Source of the DNA: Strigamia acuminata
Taxonomy: Eukaryota > Arthropoda > Chilopoda > Geophilomorpha > Linotaeniidae
Length of the DNA: 64,000 nt
Direction of reading: 5' to 3'
Assembly: GCA_949358305.1 (NCBI GenBank)
Contig: OX442314.1
Coordinates: forward strand, 47,872,581 to 47,936,580
The notes under the pieces are model-generated. The model was not told the origin of the DNA and ran no database searches. It worked only from the letters and a program-made list of their open reading frames with translations. Made by a program: the position numbers and the translations under genes. This document shows, piece by piece, positions 20,281 to 30,796 of this stretch; within the stretch, counting starts at the first letter, position 1; the number at the start of each line of letters is the position of its first letter.

Positions 20281-21408
20281 CCTATAATAGTAAAGATCGA
20301 TTCATCGTCGGGAACGACTGTAGAAAAGTCGTATCCGATTATAAAAAGAGAGGCTGATAATACGACAATGCAATGGGAAACCATTGAATTCACCGAAAGT
20401 ACGGCTGTTCAGCCAATTGTTCGCCTTGTTCCTGTCGAATGTCAGCCTGTCAAGGAGTCTGTCAACCCAGATCCCAGTCTGCCCGAACCTCAACTTTCAG
20501 CAAGAAGATTCGGCATGGTGTCGCAGACGCCGCGACCCAATTTCGACCAACACTTTGACACTGCTTGGAGAGGTTTTGTGGACACACCACGAGAAACCCA
20601 AGAGTTATTGTTGACTGACATGGACCTGTATCAGTTGGCCCAAGTCTCCGAAGGCCGGAAGGAATGGAGACGTGTCGCCAGTCGATTGACTAGACAAGTA
20701 CGTCCCTGGAAAAGTTGTTATCTAAGATTTTTAAGCAGATCTAGGTATGTCATCACACTTCGGATCAACGTTGCCAAACGCACAGCCGAGATACATTCAA
20801 ATGGCAGGTACAAGAGGATAAGTTTGCCAAGTTTTCAAAATGAATTCTGTGAAATTTTTATTTAATCATTTTTTCTCCAGGGAGAAATTTCGTCAAAACA
20901 GCTGTTGTGGGAGAATAAAAACACGAGCGAGGAAGAATTTGTGGTTGATGATGAAGCGGAATTATCGTTAGCCAAAATCCGCTATGTATGTATTATCTGC
21001 TATGTTTGTATTGATAATACATAGCGGATAATTTTCGATCATTTCCATCGCATCACGGCCATCCTCGAGTTGCTGACCGGTGTTTAGTTTCCCGGGACAT
21101 GAGTCAGGACGGTAATTCGCTATTTTTTTTCGATACATTAAATTTTTTTTCTTAAGAATCATCTAACGATGGGGATAAAATTATATTTCCAGACGAGATA
21201 CCAACCGATCAAGTAAAACCAGATGTGTGCGTAAAAAAAACCGTTTTCTACTAATTGTGTGTAATTATTCTGAATAATTCAATACAATTTTCGTTTACAG
21301 ATAAAAATTTTGGAAGTTTTTGAAGGAAGTGGAGTTTATTGTTCGGAAGAGGCGTTGATTGAAGCAAGCAATAAACCAAACCCTGCAAAGTTTGTTAGAA
21401 AGTTTTAA
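20281..21408 (+). CDS. Four-exon gene fragment with BEN-like C-terminus
   Basis: Exon-like blocks at about 20281-20696 (donor GTACGT), 20881-20980 (acceptor ttttttctccag, donor gtatgt), 21157-21225 and 21301-21408 (acceptor tttcgtttacag). The first exon encodes an acidic/Pro-rich N-terminal part (TMQWETIEFTEST ... EWRRVASRLTRQ). The last (ILEVFEGSGVYCSEEALIEA...KFVRKF) resembles the start of a BEN domain, a DNA-binding fold common in insect and transposon-borne regulators. The frame stops at 21406-21408 in the middle of the motif: reading on past the stop gives LALFSVNTL, which would fit the BEN pattern. That suggests a recent nonsense mutation. Exon phases were not fully verified. Confidence 0.4.
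20977..21029. repeat. Imperfect hairpin
   Basis: atccgctatgtatgtattatc (20977-20997, written here with its 4-nt bulge) pairs with gataatacatagcggat (21013-21029). It lies at the donor of the second exon of the BEN-like gene and may be a MITE remnant. Confidence 0.75.
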
Positions 21409-21622
21409 TTGGCTTTATTTTCTGTCAATACATTAATTATGAGCACGACAGGAGAAAAACCTCGACAATATAAAACAAGTTCTGTTGCCACTCAATCAAA
21501 AAAAGATTTCTGTTATTACTCGTTAAGTTTTAGATTAGATCAATTGACATAAATATATTCATTTGAAAAATAACAACAATTTTTCCTCTCCAATATTTCA
21601 GTTCTAATTTTATAATTATTAT

Positions 21623-21661
21623 GTATTCGGCTGAATATCAGGTTGATATTCGGCCGAATAC
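21623..21661. repeat. 18-bp inverted repeat next to element 2
   Basis: Arms 21623-21640 and 21644-21661 differ at one position and have a 3-nt loop; both contain TATTCGG/CCGAATA. The TTAA target of element 2 follows immediately. Confidence 0.85.
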
Positions 21662-21665
21662 TTAA

Positions 21666-21998
21666 TGTGAACTTTCGTTGAATGTTGTTTGAAATGAAAA
21701 CAGCGGACAAGAAACACGTCTTTGCTTTCTGACAACTGTATCTCAAGTGTCTCTTTATTTTACACAACCAGGGTTTCTCCCCCTTTCCACGACAGCCTTG
21801 ATTGGCTGCTCACAATAATTACCGTGCCTGGGTGGTCACTGGGCGGCAGCGTCCGGTGACCCCCCTCAAGCAACGCGCGCTGGTGATCATCAAGTATCAC
21901 GAGTTCGGTTTCCCCTTGCAACGTGCGCTGGTGGTCCCCCCAGCGTCACAAGTCTGACTCCCCCCTGCAACGCGTGTCAATGACCCCGAAACTCTACA
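21666..21998 (-). repeat. 3' LTR of element 2
   Basis: 333 bp; the integrase C-terminal frame runs about 100 nt into it before its stop at 21897. Confidence 0.93.
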
Positions 21999-22600
21999 TT
22001 CGGTCATCCGACTACCGTCGGCGCCCTCGCCGACGCCCGTCGTTTTGTCCTCCTCCGCATCCGACGTGGCGTCATCGTCGACCGCCCACCTCTTCAGCTG
22101 GTCGATCGGCGCCGTCGTCACGTAACGCGGTGGCTCCTCGAGACTCGTAATCTCGTAGACCGTGCTCGAGATCCTCTTGCTGACTCGCAATGGGCCTCGA
22201 TATAGACTGCTCAACTTCCCAGCCTTTCCTTGGATGGCGATCGCCTTCCGCCGGACGACAACGACATCTCCGATCTCGTATCTGCGGTTTGGCCCCCGAT
22301 GCCTGTCGAATGCCCGCTTTTGTTTAATCTGGCCTGCCGTTAACGTCTCGAACGCCTCGTCCCTCGTGGCCTCGATCTCGGTCTCGTCGTCGCTGCCCTC
22401 GTCGACCACCACCGCTGCCAACTTTGGCTCGACCACAGTCCGTGGTTGGAACCCATATAAAACCTCCATCGGCGTCTTCCTAGTTGACTGACTCATTCTC
22501 GAGTTCAGCGCCACTTCGACTTTGGCGACCCCTCTGCTCCAGTCGCTGCCATCGTCCCTCGTCGTCTGACTCGCCAGCATTGGAATCAGCGTCCGATTCG
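21897..22600 (-). pseudogene. Integrase C-terminal fragment of element 2
   Basis: An open frame that begins inside the integrase motif 'NRTLIPML', which normally follows the catalytic Glu, and continues through W.....VALNSR...TPMEVLYGF, the charged linker, the SH3/GPY-like SLYRGPLRVSKR...YEI and an acidic tail. The zinc finger and the D,D-E core are missing. The upstream RNase H frame ends at 22586, so the fragment has no start of its own. Its last codons lie in the LTR. Confidence 0.85.
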
Positions 22601-25600
22601 TGGTGTCAACTCCCTCTTCTTTAACCCGTATCGCACCGCCTCGCAGTCGGTGACGATTGTGAACTCGGCCCCGTACAGGTACATTTTAAACTTCAGTACC
22701 GCCCACACCACTGCCATCAGCTCAATTTCCGTCGAGTGGTAACGTTTCTCGCAGTCGGTGGTTGTTCTGCTCGCGTGAAGTATCGGGTGTAGCTCGTTGT
22801 CGTCGTCCCGCTGCATCAGCACCGCTCCGACGCCGTCCTGTGACGCGTCCGTGTGCAGCTCGCACGGTCGTGTGTTGTCATAAATCTTTAGGACTGGTTC
22901 CGCTATCAGCTCGCTGATTAAGTTTTGAAACGCTGCCTCACATTCGATCGCCCACACGAACGATACATTTTTCCGGGTCAACGCCGTCAGCGCTCTCGTC
23001 TTGGTCGCGTACCCTGCAATGAACCGCCTAAAGTACCCGCATAGCCCCAGAAAGCTTCGCACGCCTCGCACGTCTCTTGGTCTTGGAAAATTCCGAATGG
23101 CGCTCGTTTTCTCCAGTCCGGGTCGCAACCCACCCATCGTCAGTCGTAGGCCCAAAAATTGCACTTCCTCGCAAAGAAAATGGCATTTACTCAGCTTCAG
23201 CGTTAGTTTCGACCTCCGGACCTCGATCAGAATTTTTCTCATCTTTTCAATTAATTCCATGCTAGTCCTGGCGCCCAACAGGAGATCGTCCATGTAGCGC
23301 CGCAAAGTCTCGTACGACAAATGCCCAAATGCCAGCTCCATCACTCGATTAAACACGAATGGGGCATTTATGAGTCCAAACGGCATGCGTACAAACTGGT
23401 ATTTTCCGCTCATCGTGGAAAACGCCGTCTTCTCTTGTGCTGCAGCCGTCAACTCAATTTGGTAATACCCCGACGCCAAGTCAAACACGAGAAAGACCCG
23501 CCAGTCGTGTGTCCCGTCCAAAAGCTCTTCCATTCGGGGACACGGAAAATGTTCCTTGACGGTGATCTCGTTTAGTGACCGGAAATCGATGCAAATGCGC
23601 CACTCTCCCGTCTTTTTCTTCACCATGACTATTGGGCTATTAAAAGGGCTTTTCGACCTTGTAATGAACCCCGCCCCCTCCAGTTCGCTGACCATCTTGT
23701 CAATTTCTTTTTGTTGAGCCGCTGAGTATTGGTACCGTCGCAGATTGGTTGGCTTCGTCGTGGTCAACTCGATGTCCATTTGGTACCCTGGGAAGCAACC
23801 GACTTCCTCTAGACTTGTCGCAAAACAGTCTCGAAATTCATCGTTGATAATGTTCAAAATTATCTCTGTTTCCTCTGCCGTCACTGCCTTGCCCAAATTA
23901 ATGTCGGCGGCCGTCACTCGTGCCCTCGTGCTCGTCTCGCTCGTTGCCACCTTCTTGACCTTAATCTGCCGTAACGACGGTTCCTCTTCGGTAATTTCGG
24001 CGTGGCCGAGTTTTCGTCCCCGTACAACTCGTACTTCCTCCGGCCCGTCGTTAATTATTGGCATCGTCGCCCGCTCGTCTTTTATTTCAATCAGTCCCTC
24101 TGGCACCCCCAATCGATCTGCCATCGCCCGCTCGCTCCCCACGTAGAACAGCCCGTCCGGCTGATTTTTGGCCCGCACCGACACCAAGCTCACTGAATGA
24201 GCCGGCACAATTCGGTTCTCGTCGATCACGAGCGCTCGTGGCTTCATCGTTGCGAGTTTTGGCTCGATTTCTGCGATGCCTGACTCGTCTCGTATCTCCT
24301 CGCCTTGTTTGAATGTCACTCTGCCTCCCTCGGACTGCATTGTAATCGACGAGTGCTCGAGGAATGGTTTGCCAATCCACGCTTCTGTGGTCATTTTCGC
24401 GTCATCGACCACGTAAAATTCGATATTCTCCAACCTCACACCCGCGCACTCAACGTCACATTTGGTGCGTCCTCGGTAGCTGCTTGCGTCCTGATTAAAG
24501 CCCTCAATCACGTATTCGTAATTGGGCTCGTCAATTTTCGTACGTTTCGCAAACGTTTTGCTAATCAAGCAGACGTCGCTTTGAGTGTCAATACCCGCGC
24601 TGCATGCTTTCCCGTCGATTCGCATCTCCACTTGGAATTTAGGTTGCATGCTGGTGACCACAACCCTTTTTACTTCTTTCGCTTTGACATCTGCCTTGGG
24701 TTTCAATGGCTGCTTTCGCTCTTTTCTGGGTTCTGGGCACGCGTTAGCCATGTGCCCAAACCCATTGCAATTGAAACATTTGGTGCCGTTGGGGCACGCA
24801 CCTGATAAATGTCCCGACTCGTGACATTTAAAGCACTTGAACTCATTCGTGCAGTCGGCCCGCTGGTGCCCCTTCTCGCCGCATTTAAAACACTTTGGCC
24901 CCGCATCGTAACTCTTCCCGTTTGATTTCGTCGTCGTCATTGTCGCTTTACCCTTCGTTTCAATTGTTGCGCCTTTCGTGCGAGCTTCCACGCCTCGCAT
25001 CGTGCGAACAATTTCGCTTATGTGCTGATACTGCTGGAAGTACATGGGCGACACGGCTGATTTAATTTTCAGCCCGTCCAGTAAATAGTTTTGCGCGTCC
25101 CCGATTGTCATTCCCAGCTTTTCGCACGTGGCCCATTTCCGTCGCAGGTACGTCTCGGCCGCTTCGTCGCTCTTTTGCGGTGCCCGGATCAACCTCTCCT
25201 TCTCTTCGTACGTTAATTGCGCATCCGGGAAATTTTGCTTCAGCTCGGCCGCCCATTCGTCAAATTTTCGGATCGTCGTCCCTGCGTTCTCGTGCCACAC
25301 CTTCGCCGGCCCGTCCAAAGCTGCCGCCGCAGACGTCACCTTGGTCACATTTGTCCATTTGTACTCCCTGGCGTACTCGTCGACATCCTGTAACCACCCG
25401 GTGGTCGTGCGCAACTCGTTTTGATCGCCCGAAAATCGCGGCAACTTTGGTGCATTTTTCACCTCTTTTGGCTCTTTCTGCAGCGTCTGCATCATCTGCA
25501 TCATTTGCATCATTTGTGCCACCTGCTCCGCACTGAATACACCGCTCACTGCCGGTGGCACGTTTGCTTCACGTGACTCGTCATTCTTATTTTGTTCTTC

Positions 25601-25858
25601 TACCTTGGGTTCGTCGCCGTCATCCTCGTCGGTTTCCTCGTCGTTCTCTTCGTCGTCTTCTTCGATTCCCGCCTCCTCTCTCAACGCTTGGCGCAGCAAA
25701 CTCAGGTAATCGAACTTTAGTTTTGGTGGCGCAATATTGCGCGCCCGCAACAACGGTTTAATGTCCTGGATCCGTAGCCGCTCCCACTCGTCGTCTGCCG
25801 GCAGCTCTCCGCGTTGAATTTTTGCCAACACCGCCGCTCGTTTTTGCTTTGCAGCCAT
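22586..25858 (-). CDS. Gag-PR-RT-RH polyprotein of element 2
   Basis: One continuous frame of about 1,090 aa from the ATG at 25858 (MAAKQKRAAV). In order: an acidic Glu/Asp linker, a Met/Gln repeat (MMQMMQMM), a Ty3-type capsid (LPRFSGD...VWHENAG...LKQNFPD), and three CCHC zinc knuckles at about 323-336, 342-355 and 361-374. The protease region has GIDTQSDVCLI with DTQ instead of DTG at about 424-426. RT has RICIDFRSLN, FDLASGYYQI and YMDD at about 855-858. RNase H has HTDAS and runs to TPRIGR, where a deletion junction puts it out of frame with integrase and it stops. Gag and Pol share one frame here, unlike element 1. Confidence 0.92.
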   Translation of the reverse strand: MAAKQKRAAVLAKIQRGELPADDEWERLRIQDIKPLLRARNIAPPKLKFDYLSLLRQALREEAGIEEDDEENDEETDEDDGDEPKVEEQNKNDESREANVPPAVSGVFSAEQVAQMMQMMQMMQTLQKEPKEVKNAPKLPRFSGDQNELRTTTGWLQDVDEYAREYKWTNVTKVTSAAAALDGPAKVWHENAGTTIRKFDEWAAELKQNFPDAQLTYEEKERLIRAPQKSDEAAETYLRRKWATCEKLGMTIGDAQNYLLDGLKIKSAVSPMYFQQYQHISEIVRTMRGVEARTKGATIETKGKATMTTTKSNGKSYDAGPKCFKCGEKGHQRADCTNEFKCFKCHESGHLSGACPNGTKCFNCNGFGHMANACPEPRKERKQPLKPKADVKAKEVKRVVVTSMQPKFQVEMRIDGKACSAGIDTQSDVCLISKTFAKRTKIDEPNYEYVIEGFNQDASSYRGRTKCDVECAGVRLENIEFYVVDDAKMTTEAWIGKPFLEHSSITMQSEGGRVTFKQGEEIRDESGIAEIEPKLATMKPRALVIDENRIVPAHSVSLVSVRAKNQPDGLFYVGSERAMADRLGVPEGLIEIKDERATMPIINDGPEEVRVVRGRKLGHAEITEEEPSLRQIKVKKVATSETSTRARVTAADINLGKAVTAEETEIILNIINDEFRDCFATSLEEVGCFPGYQMDIELTTTKPTNLRRYQYSAAQQKEIDKMVSELEGAGFITRSKSPFNSPIVMVKKKTGEWRICIDFRSLNEITVKEHFPCPRMEELLDGTHDWRVFLVFDLASGYYQIELTAAAQEKTAFSTMSGKYQFVRMPFGLINAPFVFNRVMELAFGHLSYETLRRYMDDLLLGARTSMELIEKMRKILIEVRRSKLTLKLSKCHFLCEEVQFLGLRLTMGGLRPGLEKTSAIRNFPRPRDVRGVRSFLGLCGYFRRFIAGYATKTRALTALTRKNVSFVWAIECEAAFQNLISELIAEPVLKIYDNTRPCELHTDASQDGVGAVLMQRDDDNELHPILHASRTTTDCEKRYHSTEIELMAVVWAVLKFKMYLYGAEFTIVTDCEAVRYGLKKRELTPRIGR

Positions 25859-26085
25859 CTCGTTTTTACTCAACTTTTTAAAGTTCAATTTCACCTCGCG
25901 TCGTCCCAGCAAATCGCTCTCCCTTATTTCCGGACCTTTCGCGTGGCTTCTCGCTTGTTGAACCTCGTCTCGTCGCAAAACGATCGTCGTCTCGTTTTAC
26001 GTCTGCTTTACGTCTCTCTCGTATCGTCTACGTATCGTCTACGTATTGTTCAGTCGCATTTACGGGCGTCTTATCCCACTTCTGA

Positions 26086-26418
26086 TGTGAACTTTCGTTG
26101 AATGTTGTTTGAAATGAAAACAGCGGACAAGAAACACGTCTTTGCTTTCTGACAACTGTATCTCAAGTGTCTCTTTATTTTACACAACCAGGGTTTCTCC
26201 CCCTTTCAACGACAGCCTTGATTGGCTGCTCACAATAATTACCTTGCCTGGGTGGTCACTGGGCGGCAGCGTCCGGTGACCCCCCTCAAGCAACGCGCGC
26301 TGGTGATCATCAAGTATCACGAGTTCGGTTTCCCCTTGCAACGTGCGCTGGTGGTCCCCCCAGCGTCACAAGTCTGACTCCCCCCTGCAACGCGTGTCAA
26401 TGACCCCGAAACTCTACA
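26086..26418 (-). repeat. 5' LTR of element 2
   Basis: 333 bp matching 21666-21998 with a few substitutions. Flanked by the second TTAA. Confidence 0.93.
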
Positions 26419-26420
26419 TT

Positions 26421-26474
26421 AATATTCGGTTTTTTGGCCGAATAGGCCGAATAACCCAATATAAACCGAATATT
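26421..26474. repeat. ATTCGG-rich inverted repeat
   Basis: Perfect 12-bp arms AATATTCGGTTT (26421-26432) and AAACCGAATATT (26463-26474), with further GGCCGAATA copies inside. It continues the palindrome-rich sequence found on the other side of element 2. Confidence 0.8.
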
Positions 26475-26784
26475 CGGTGCAACCCTAATTTAAAGAACCT
26501 TTGAAATGTTTTATCCATTTTTCCCCGAATTTTATCAAAGCAGAATGCTCGCAACGCACTCGAGGGGGCGCACACCAAGGCTAACTGATTCCAACTTGTT
26601 CTCGCCCAACTGGTACGTTCAACGTGTACAAGCAGAGCCCTTGAACGACCCCTAAAGATCACGAACTCACGCACAGTAAGAAAAACACATAAAATAAGTA
26701 GCTAAATAACCTAAGGAAACTTTAGAAACTTTAGAATTAAAATAAGAATTTTTCACAGTTGTTTCTCAACATTTAGTAAGTTGT

Positions 26785-27600
26785 ACAGTGGGACAAAACT
26801 AAGTTAACCAACTCATCATGTTGATTCACACGGCTGTATCCCGGAAAAAAAGAGAGAAAACGTAATGAAATTTTAACTGAATACTTGTACATCCTGTTTT
26901 ATTCAACTAAACTTTTATCAGAATCTATCTGTTAGTTTCTGAAAAAAAAATTTTTTTGTGAAGTGACATCAAAAAATTAAGAGTTGAAAGTAAGTTAACA
27001 AACTCTGTTTCCCATCAAACAACCTTACAAACCTTACAACAAACCTTACAACAATGTCTGTTAAAGCTTTGTTGGCCATTCTTTAGCTTGTAGTATTGCT
27101 TTCAACCATTCAGCTATACTTTCAAACAATTTCAGTAGCATTGATGGAGATATTTTACACCAAATATCAAGAAACGCTAATTTTAACCATGGAACATTTT
27201 TTTCTCAATTCTAGAGGAACTTTGGGTTCAAATCACGAAATTATCTCATAAATGTTAAATTAGATTCAGGTTAAATGAACTGAGAAGGCCTGGAGGTTAT
27301 CTGATTTTTTTGTGTGAAATACTGTTGCGCAAAATTTGATGTGTTTTTGGTTGTTGTCCTGTTGCTACAACCAACTCCAACTTCTTTTTATTCATCAAGA
27401 TTTCTTTCTTCTTCTTAGTTAGTGTCGAAGCGTATGCCATTTTTTTATCACTAATTATCATCTATGCTTTGTACGCGTATGTCAATTTTTTAGTTAACAC
27501 TGACGTCATAATTCTGAGCACTGTCTATTTTCTTTTTGTTCGCCTTGTGTGGTTTTGAATAATTTGTCCATGAATTTGTATTATCTTTTTGATTTATTTG
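26785..27600 (-). pseudogene. Decayed Tc1/mariner-like relic
   Basis: The minus strand around 27070-27260 reads, across several frames, like the C-terminus of a Tc1-type transposase: blocks resembling PWPKLAFLD, then SMLLKLFESIAEWLKAILQA, then a stop. An upstream block resembles the N-terminal helix region. At 26788 a 'cagtgggacaaaactaagtt' sequence preceded by ta looks like a Tc1-type terminal repeat. The opposite terminus was not found. Stops and frameshifts are frequent. Confidence 0.35.
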
Positions 27601-27651
27601 TATGTTTATTATTTGAACATTTTCCATGATTTAGTGTGAGTTCCGGCCATT

Positions 27652-30362
27652 ATGTCATGTTCGGACAGTAGTGACAGCGAGGAAGACGCGTTTCTGGAAA
27701 TCGAAGGAACTGAAGTAGCGAGAGGATTCAACGCAGAACAATGTTCGGATAATGGGCGACGTCCGTCGAGCCGTCGTGGGACATATCAAACGCCATATCC
27801 GACTCCGGATCTACATGCGAAGGGGCCATTATTGCTTCCGCCTTACCATCCGGATCATCCAAGGGAATGGGGTTTCCCTAATTTCGAAATCTGCCCGTAT
27901 TGCTCTTGTTGGGGGCATGTTGAGAACATGTCTAAAGAGTGCCCAGGTGTGTGAAGGGAAAGGGGCATTGCGGCGAGGTAAATTTAAGAAGTGGATGCGT
28001 CGTCTGCAGGCCATGGCATTGCGGAAAAAGTACTGGGAGAAACGCGATTTGACGCGTTATACCTGGCCGGAGGAATTCCAAGTCATTCGTGGGGACGTGT
28101 ACGCCACGAATCGATTCGTCCGTCAACATACCGTAGCGGAGGCGACAGCGGCGAGAATTCAGCCGCTCAATTGGCAGTATCCGCCAATGAACTCCTTGAT
28201 GCCAACTCCGGGTGCCTGTTCTCCTCCTCTCCCTGCTTAGTTAAGAAAGTTTCCAACAGGGACCAGCTCTATCAATGTCATCCGGTATTCGAGAGAAAGT
28301 GACATGCCGTCAATCACCAAGCCACTCCACTCTGCGGCCATGCGTCGGCAGGATGAGCCGCAGGGCCTGACCAAAGCTGGATCCACGCGTAAGACGGGGG
28401 AAGTGGAGCGTTTAATAGAAGAACGCAACGAACATCTAGTCGCCGAGATTGCCCAACTCCGGCAGCTCCACTTGGATGCACCAGCGCAGTTTCACCGAAC
28501 GATCCCGTCAACATCTACAGTTATTGTGAGAGACGTCTCGAATCATGCCGACAAACCAGCCATTGAGGATGGCCCGATAGTCTGCGAAGTAGTCTTTGGC
28601 TCGGGTTCCAACTGGCAAGAGGGAGTCGCCAAAAACGCGTAAACTCCTGGAACAAGCATGGGAAAGACCGGAGCAACGGAGCAGGATCGACGCGGAGTTC
28701 GAACAAGGGGCAGTACGGCCACTGGTGCATTCGGCGGAACAACGAATCCACGTTCACGTTCATCATCCACTTCGAAACATGAACCGGATGAAAAGAGAAT
28801 GACGAATCAAGACTTTTGGCTGGAATTACCTGAGAAGAATCGGGGAAATGTCTCCCACAGCACCTCGCCAGTTGACAAAACACCGCCTAGTGTGCCTTCT
28901 ACGCCACGGAGCAAAGTTGATTTAACAAAATTGTCGTTGGCAGAAGTAATTACAGTCGCACAAAAGAGGGGATGATCGCTAAAAGGTTATCAGGCCGCAG
29001 CCGCCAGACGAGCGCAAGATGAGGCCGAAACTTCCGGAGAAAATTCCCCGACGCGGCACAAATTGTCGAGAGCACGTCAACGTATAGCTGACGTAATACA
29101 AGAAGCCGAAGACAGCCTCTCAGAGCGATACCGCCAATACGCTGAGGGTAGGACTCTTGCCGCTGCAAAAATCCCCATGGCCGGTATGATTGGTGCTAAC
29201 ATAACGCAAATCAACAGCGGAAAACCACGGCCAGGAGATGATTTTGGACCAATGCTCTACGCCAAACAGCAACGACAGAGAGATTCGCGTTACGAAAGCG
29301 ACAGCGGACCATGGATGAGACAACACCAAAAGTCAAAGGACCGAGCGAAAGCGTCAAACACCACCTAGGTCGTCCAGGAAAACAACTCTTTCTCCATTGC
29401 GTCGAAGAAAAGACTCCAGTTGCAAGAGTCGATCGCCATCTAAAAGGAGGATCCACAAGTACTCGGAAATGTGTCCAAAAAGGCATGTCACTCTACTACA
29501 AAAGACGAGTGACACCCTTCAAGTTCGAGTTGACAAAGACAGTGACTCATTGCCACCATACTTCTCAGCGCCTATCATGTGGACGCCAAATGCTGTGCCC
29601 AAGACGCCTTCACCTAGAGCGTTGTCGCCTAAAATTTCAAGCTTCTCAGGACTTCCAACATTAGACGAGGCTTTAGCGCAAAAATGGAAGCAGCTCAACA
29701 AAGAGACGCCACAAAAGACAATTCGGTCTAAGATTTTGGGTCCACCTAAATGAGGAAGAGACACGAGAATGGTGCAACCGAAGGAAAAGTCAAATCAAGA
29801 AATTGCAAAAGAGAATCCACATTCTCTTCCAATAATGGAAATAATTCCAGAGGCCGACATTTCAATACCAATACCTCTCATCGCTGCAGTGCCCTATTCC
29901 AATGATACTCCAATGCAGCCTGAGGAAGGGTTTGATCAACAATGTCCGCAGCTTTGGAAGCTGTATCTGAGATTTTTCCTTAGCTTGCAAGGAATGTTGA
30001 CGCTGGACGAATATCAAAGCGCCCAATTGCAAGAATCTCTCAATGATTGGAGAAGGAGAGCACAAGAATTTATTCGTCAACCATTGGAACAACAGACCGA
30101 GCAATGGCTCGAATGGTTCCAGCCACTCATAATACCCGCTTTGACAAGACTTCTATTTCCGAGAGTTTTTCCGACAACGAAAACATCATTGATCGCCGCC
30201 AGTTTCCTCTGGACCACACCAATGAGGATCCCACCGGAGATGCTGAGCAATTGGAAAACTGTACTGGGGGATCCACCGACTGAAAGAGCCAGACTCGTCC
30301 GTGAAGTGCTAAAAAATGGAGAAACTCCGTCTCAGTGCACATTACGACTGAGAGGTGAATGA
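27652..30362 (+). pseudogene. Broken zinc-knuckle polyprotein, unrecognised
   Basis: An ATG-started frame (27652) encodes an acidic Ser/Asp N-terminus and a Cys/His motif CPYCSCWGHVENMSKEC, then shifts frame near 27945 into a basic stretch (KGALRRGKFKKWMRRLQ). That second frame runs to 29368 with stops at 28238, 28640 and 28973, and holds a coiled coil (EVERLIEERNEHLVAEIAQL) and Ser/Pro-rich linkers. From about 29397 a third frame continues to 30362 with a Gln/Trp-rich helical region (RRRAQEFIRQPLEQQ). About 900 codons in all look like one decayed Gag-like or ORF1-like protein. No RT or protease follows. Confidence 0.5.
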
Positions 30363-30796
30363 GTCCAATATCGACAGAACCTTCTTATGCAGCAAAATTT
30401 TAGAGGATTTGCCGAGCAGGCTTTGCCGGACTGGACACATTTGAACCAAACAACAATACCAATGGATGTGGTACCCATGACGTTTATGGCTTCATCACAA
30501 AACTTTTTTTGACAATTGATTTTTTCATGTTTTGTCCACTCTACATATTTGTAGTGATCCGACATTCCATCCAAATCAATTAGTAAATCACATACATTAA
30601 TTATCCATTTGCATAGTTCTGTTCCTGTCAATTTCACAATTTCAACCATCGAATGTTTTAAAAATGTCGGCAAAGTCAATTCATCCACGTGTTTAGAAAT
30701 GATCCGATGTGTTAAGCTTACCTTCAGATGATGAGAGTAGCGATGATGATCATCGATCGGTAAAGAAAGGGCGATTAAATTTTGTTTTGAGGCCAT
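30332..30796 (-). CDS. Hypothetical protein (about 154 aa)
   Basis: An uninterrupted minus-strand frame; the first ATG is at 30796 (MASKQNLIALSL). It is His- and Leu-rich at the start (DDHHRYSHHLK) and Cys-rich at the end. No family recognised. It overlaps the end of the broken polyprotein on the other strand, so it may be a chance frame in its last third. Confidence 0.25.
   Translation of the reverse strand: MASKQNLIALSLPIDDHHRYSHHLKVSLTHRIISKHVDELTLPTFLKHSMVEIVKLTGTELCKWIINVCDLLIDLDGMSDHYKYVEWTKHEKINCQKKFCDEAINVMGTTSIGIVVWFKCVQSGKACSANPLKFCCIRRFCRYWTHSPLSRNVH

Larger units (their letters stand above)
21666..26418 (-). mobile_element. Ty3/gypsy LTR retrotransposon with deleted integrase core (element 2)
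   Basis: 4,753 bp on the minus strand. LTRs of 333 bp at 21666-21998 and 26086-26418, both TG...CA, differ at a couple of sites (for example ccacgac versus caacgac). The 4-bp target duplication TTAA is at 21662-21665 and 26419-26422. Gag, protease, RT and RNase H form one open frame; integrase keeps only its C-terminal end. Next to the right LTR the minus strand reads TCAGAAGTGGGAT, similar to the tRNA-Leu-type PBS core. No purine tract abuts the left LTR. The copy is presumably non-autonomous. Confidence 0.93.
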
